Source of the DNA: Pseudomonadota bacterium
Lineage (GTDB): Bacteria > Pseudomonadota > Alphaproteobacteria > Sphingomonadales > Sphingomonadaceae
Length of the DNA stretch: 7,864 bases
Reading direction: 5' to 3'
NCBI GenBank assembly: GCA_029781465.1
Contig: JAKOWQ010000339.1
Span: 1 to 7,864 of the forward strand
A model generated the notes under the pieces. That model was not told where the DNA came from. It searched no databases and saw only the letters and a program-made list of their open reading frames with translations. Of the stretch, positions 6,929 to 7,864 are shown piece after piece (the first letter of the stretch is position 1; every line of letters begins with the position of its first letter). Position numbers and translations under genes: made by a program.

Positions 6929-7037
6929 ATCTGAACGCGAAGCTTACCAAGCCGTTCACCCTGCCGTCAGCGCGAATCGGGTAGCTCTCCGTTCATGGTC
7001 GCCGCGAAGGTGCGGCGCGTTGGATGGAGAGACGGCC
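6929..7037 (+). promoter_or_regulatory. Leader with repeated CCGTTCA-like elements and a small hairpin
   Basis: The 109 bases between ettA and the next gene contain CCGTTCA at 6952-6958, the near-copy CCGTCAG at 6964-6970 (12 bases start to start), and a second CCGTTCA at 6989-6995. An inverted relative, CTGAACGC (reverse complement GCGTTCAG), lies at 6931-6938. Two direct copies about one helical turn apart are what a dimeric response regulator of the OmpR type would bind. A possible -10 (GGTAGC, 6980-6985) lies downstream of this pair without a good -35, as in activator-dependent promoters. A perfect 6-bp stem CGCCGC/GCGGCG (7000-7005 with 7012-7017) sits just before the ribosome site. No intrinsic terminator for ettA is evident. 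Confidence 0.35.
7026..7032 (+). promoter_or_regulatory. Shine-Dalgarno of the RcnB-like gene
   Basis: GGAGAGA lies 5 bases before the ATG at 7038. It favours that start over the in-frame ATG at 7047, which would be 14 bases away. Confidence 0.6.
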
Positions 7038-7864
7038 ATGGCCGCAATGAAACTGAACACCAAGGGCCGCCGCGCGGCGCTGGCGCTGGCCGCAGCGGCG
7101 ATCGTGCTTCCCGGCCTGGCCGAGGCCGCCCCGTGGGGTGATCGCGGCAATGTCCGCCAGGAAGATGGCGGGCGCACCCGGTCGAGCGATGGCGGCGGCC
7201 ACCAGCAGCGCCAGTCCGCGCCCAGCGGCGAGACGCAGCGCCAGCGCTCGTGGTCGCCCCCGCAGCAGCAATCCGCTGCGGCGCCCGCGCCGCAGCAGGC
7301 CCCGGCTCCGCAGGGACGTTCCGGCTGGAGCGGCGGCAACCGCTCTGGCGGGGGCAACGGCAGCTGGAATGGCGCAAGCCGTTCAGGCGGCGGAAACTGG
7401 AATGGCGGAGCGGCGGCGCCGACCCCGCCCGCTCCCCCGGTGCAGACCGCGCGCCAGCCTTCGCAGGGCTGGAACGGGACACCGGCTGGCACCACCTATC
7501 GCGACGCCAACCGCACCAGCCGCAACTGGAATGGCAGCCAAGGCGCGCGCGATGGCAACCGCCAGCGTCCCGGCTGGGAGGGCGGCCAGCGAACCTCCAA
7601 CTCCGGCAACCGTGATCGGGATCACGACCGCGACCGCTATCGTGACAACGACCGGCGCGACCGCAACTGGGGTGACAACCGCTATCGCGACCGGCACGAC
7701 GGCTGGAACAACAACGGTTATCGCGGCGACTATCGCCGCTGGGATACCCGCTGGCGCGGCAACAACCGCTATGACTGGTATTCGTACCGCAGCCGCTATC
7801 CCAGCTATTACCGGCTGGGTGCCTATTACGCGCCCTATCGCGGCTATTCCTACAGCCGGTTGAG
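7038..7864 (+). CDS. Secreted low-complexity protein with RcnB-like C-terminal start (3' end outside window)
   Basis: The frame stays open for 275 codons to the right edge, so the protein is incomplete. Residues 1-30 form a Sec signal peptide (NTKGRR, hydrophobic core, A-E-A cleavage site). Residues about 31-185 are disordered and rich in Gly, Asn, Gln, Ser, Pro and Trp, with four W-N-G motifs (W110, W121, W145, W164) plus related G-W-x-G-G units. Residues about 190-235 are Arg/Asp/Tyr-rich (RDRDHDRDRYRD and similar). From about 235 the pattern WDTRW, YDWYSYRSRY, YRLGAYYAPY resembles the beginning of RcnB-like periplasmic proteins common in sphingomonads, whose YRLP/YRW core would follow beyond the edge. 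RcnB of E. coli influences nickel/cobalt homeostasis, but a metal role here is unproven. Two other frames are open over the same stretch, but only this one gives a signal peptide, a ribosome site and a family-like C-terminus. Confidence 0.8.
   Translation, partial: MAAMKLNTKGRRAALALAAAAIVLPGLAEAAPWGDRGNVRQEDGGRTRSSDGGGHQQRQSAPSGETQRQRSWSPPQQQSAAAPAPQQAPAPQGRSGWSGGNRSGGGNGSWNGASRSGGGNWNGGAAAPTPPAPPVQTARQPSQGWNGTPAGTTYRDANRTSRNWNGSQGARDGNRQRPGWEGGQRTSNSGNRDRDHDRDRYRDNDRRDRNWGDNRYRDRHDGWNNNGYRGDYRRWDTRWRGNNRYDWYSYRSRYPSYYRLGAYYAPYRGYSYSRL

Noticed and set aside
7000..7017. CGCCGC/GCGGCG hairpin as the ettA terminator
   Set aside because: It lies 72 bases after the stop and directly before the next gene's ribosome site, with no T-run. 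A leader hairpin is more likely.

Overview
The window is GC-rich, densely coding bacterial chromosome. It most likely comes from an alphaproteobacterium of the Sphingomonadales. This placement is an inference from base composition, the gene set and the style of the proteins: a 'DRRxALTG' twin-arginine leader, an exported racemase, and a secreted Arg/Tyr/Trp-rich protein that begins an RcnB-like domain. No rRNA, tRNA, CRISPR array, insertion sequence or phage gene was seen, and it reads as ordinary core chromosome.

Layout. (1) 1-2443, plus strand: the 3' half of murQ (MurNAc-6-phosphate etherase) overlaps by 4 bases a BadF/BcrA-type amino-sugar kinase. A polytopic membrane protein with GT-C-like features follows 48 bases later. 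(2) 2424-3773, minus strand: a secreted M28 zinc metallopeptidase with a PA-type insert, whose 3' end overlaps the membrane-protein gene by 20 bases. (3) 3774-3890: a short divergent regulatory region. (4) 3891-5168, plus: an alanine/broad-spectrum amino-acid racemase with an apparent Tat signal. (5) 5249-6928, plus: ettA, the ABC-F translation factor. (6) 7038 to the window end, plus: a secreted low-complexity protein starting an RcnB-like domain, open at the right edge. Its leader carries repeated CCGTTCA-like elements.

How the genes fit together. MurQ and the kinase form a cytoplasmic amino-sugar/peptidoglycan-recycling pair: the kinase would phosphorylate free GlcNAc and/or MurNAc, and MurQ converts MurNAc-6-P to GlcNAc-6-P plus D-lactate. 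The exported racemase and exported M28 peptidase are transcribed divergently and both act outside the cytoplasm, where they could generate D-amino acids and trim peptides. A cell-envelope theme for the left two thirds is therefore plausible but unproven. ettA and the RcnB-like gene look like independent units.

I found no clearly new multi-gene system. The best leads are the Tat-type export of a PLP racemase carrying MNT where ordinary alanine racemases usually have MDQ, the kinase coupled to murQ, the uncharacterised membrane protein beside them, and the repeat-bearing leader and WNG/mixed-charge repeats of the last gene.
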